Origin: Gammaproteobacteria bacterium
GTDB lineage: Bacteria > Pseudomonadota > Gammaproteobacteria > GRL18
NCBI GenBank assembly: GCA_030632625.1
Contig: DAOVUK010000259.1
Coordinates: 1-5,492 of the forward strand
Length of the DNA stretch: 5,492 bases
Direction: 5' to 3'
The position numbers and the translations under genes were made by a program. Positions 5,372 through 5,492 of the stretch are shown piece by piece. Below the pieces are notes generated by a model. The model saw nothing but the letters and a program-made list of their open reading frames with translations. It was not told where the DNA came from and ran no database searches. The first letter of the stretch is position 1; every line of letters starts with the position of its first letter.

Positions 5372-5492
5372 CTTTACACTTGTAGGGGCGAATTCATTCG
5401 CCTGGATGTGAGTCTACAATCTCGCAAGGCGAATGAATTCGCCCCTACATATGATAGGCATTCTTTAAAGAACATGAATGTAAAGTGTAAAG
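5372..5492. repeat. MITE-like inverted-repeat element reaching the right edge
   Basis: Inner arms 5381-5403 and 5427-5449 are a perfect 23-bp inverted repeat around a 23-bp centre; the arm contains TAGGGGCGAATTCATTCGCC. An outer pair, CTTTACACT (5372-5380) and AGTGTAAAG (5484-5492), encloses it, and TGTAAAG is doubled at 5479-5492. A 12-bp palindrome TTCTTTAAAGAA lies at 5461-5472. There is no coding sequence. From memory, GGGGCGAATTCATTCGCC-type palindromes are dispersed in many bacterial genomes; this is not verified here. The outer pair ends exactly at the window edge, so the true right boundary may lie outside. Confidence 0.65.

Noticed and set aside
1990..5492. CRISPR array or phage-defence system
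   Set aside because: The repeats are palindromic pairs or a two-copy tandem, without regularly spaced unique spacers, and there are no cas or nuclease-like genes.

Overview
The window looks like chromosomal DNA of an AT-leaning gammaproteobacterium. Grounds are an FNR-type regulator, Sec-type signal peptides, a Gram-negative periplasmic gene set, and palindromic intergenic repeats of a kind common in free-living sulfur- or methane-oxidising gammaproteobacteria. The lineage is inference: there is no rRNA or other marker gene. Four protein genes are supported; three are on the minus strand and one on the plus strand.

Layout from left to right. (1) Bases 1-1844, minus strand: the N-terminal ~614 residues of a large exported, membrane-anchored protein that runs off the left edge. 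It has a signal peptide, a ~460-residue beta-rich periplasmic region, four membrane segments, and a small 18-bp tandem repeat in the coding sequence. (2) Bases 1845-2282, no convincing gene: a -10-like box and an inverted repeat upstream of gene 1, then a ~230-bp palindromic repeat element built around a perfect 23-bp inverted repeat. (3) Bases 2283-3605, minus: a 440-residue periplasmic beta-propeller with histidines recurring at similar positions in several blades. (4) Bases 3606-3908: regulatory DNA with an 18-bp operator-like palindrome, a hairpin, a tandem direct repeat and a strong terminator. (5) Bases 3909-4274, minus: a small, very acidic exported protein whose mature form should begin His-His. 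(6) Bases 4275-4442: divergent promoter region with a perfect palindrome of FNR-site geometry. (7) Bases 4443-5168, plus: a CRP/FNR-family regulator with FNR-type DNA-recognition residues and an altered cysteine pattern. (8) Bases 5169-5492: non-coding, with hairpins and a MITE-like inverted-repeat element reaching the right edge.

How the parts may work together (inference). The regulator is divergent from the acidic-protein gene. The palindrome between them, GTGAT-N4-ATCAC, has FNR-box geometry and sits exactly where a class II site would be relative to the best -10 for the acidic-protein gene. A related palindrome with a symmetric half-site change, GTTAT-N4-ATAAC, lies upstream of the propeller gene. 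The simplest reading is a small redox- or oxygen-responsive regulon: an FNR-like sensor controlling two separately transcribed periplasmic proteins, one a histidine-rich propeller that might bind a metal. None of the three structural proteins could be given a firm function from sequence alone.
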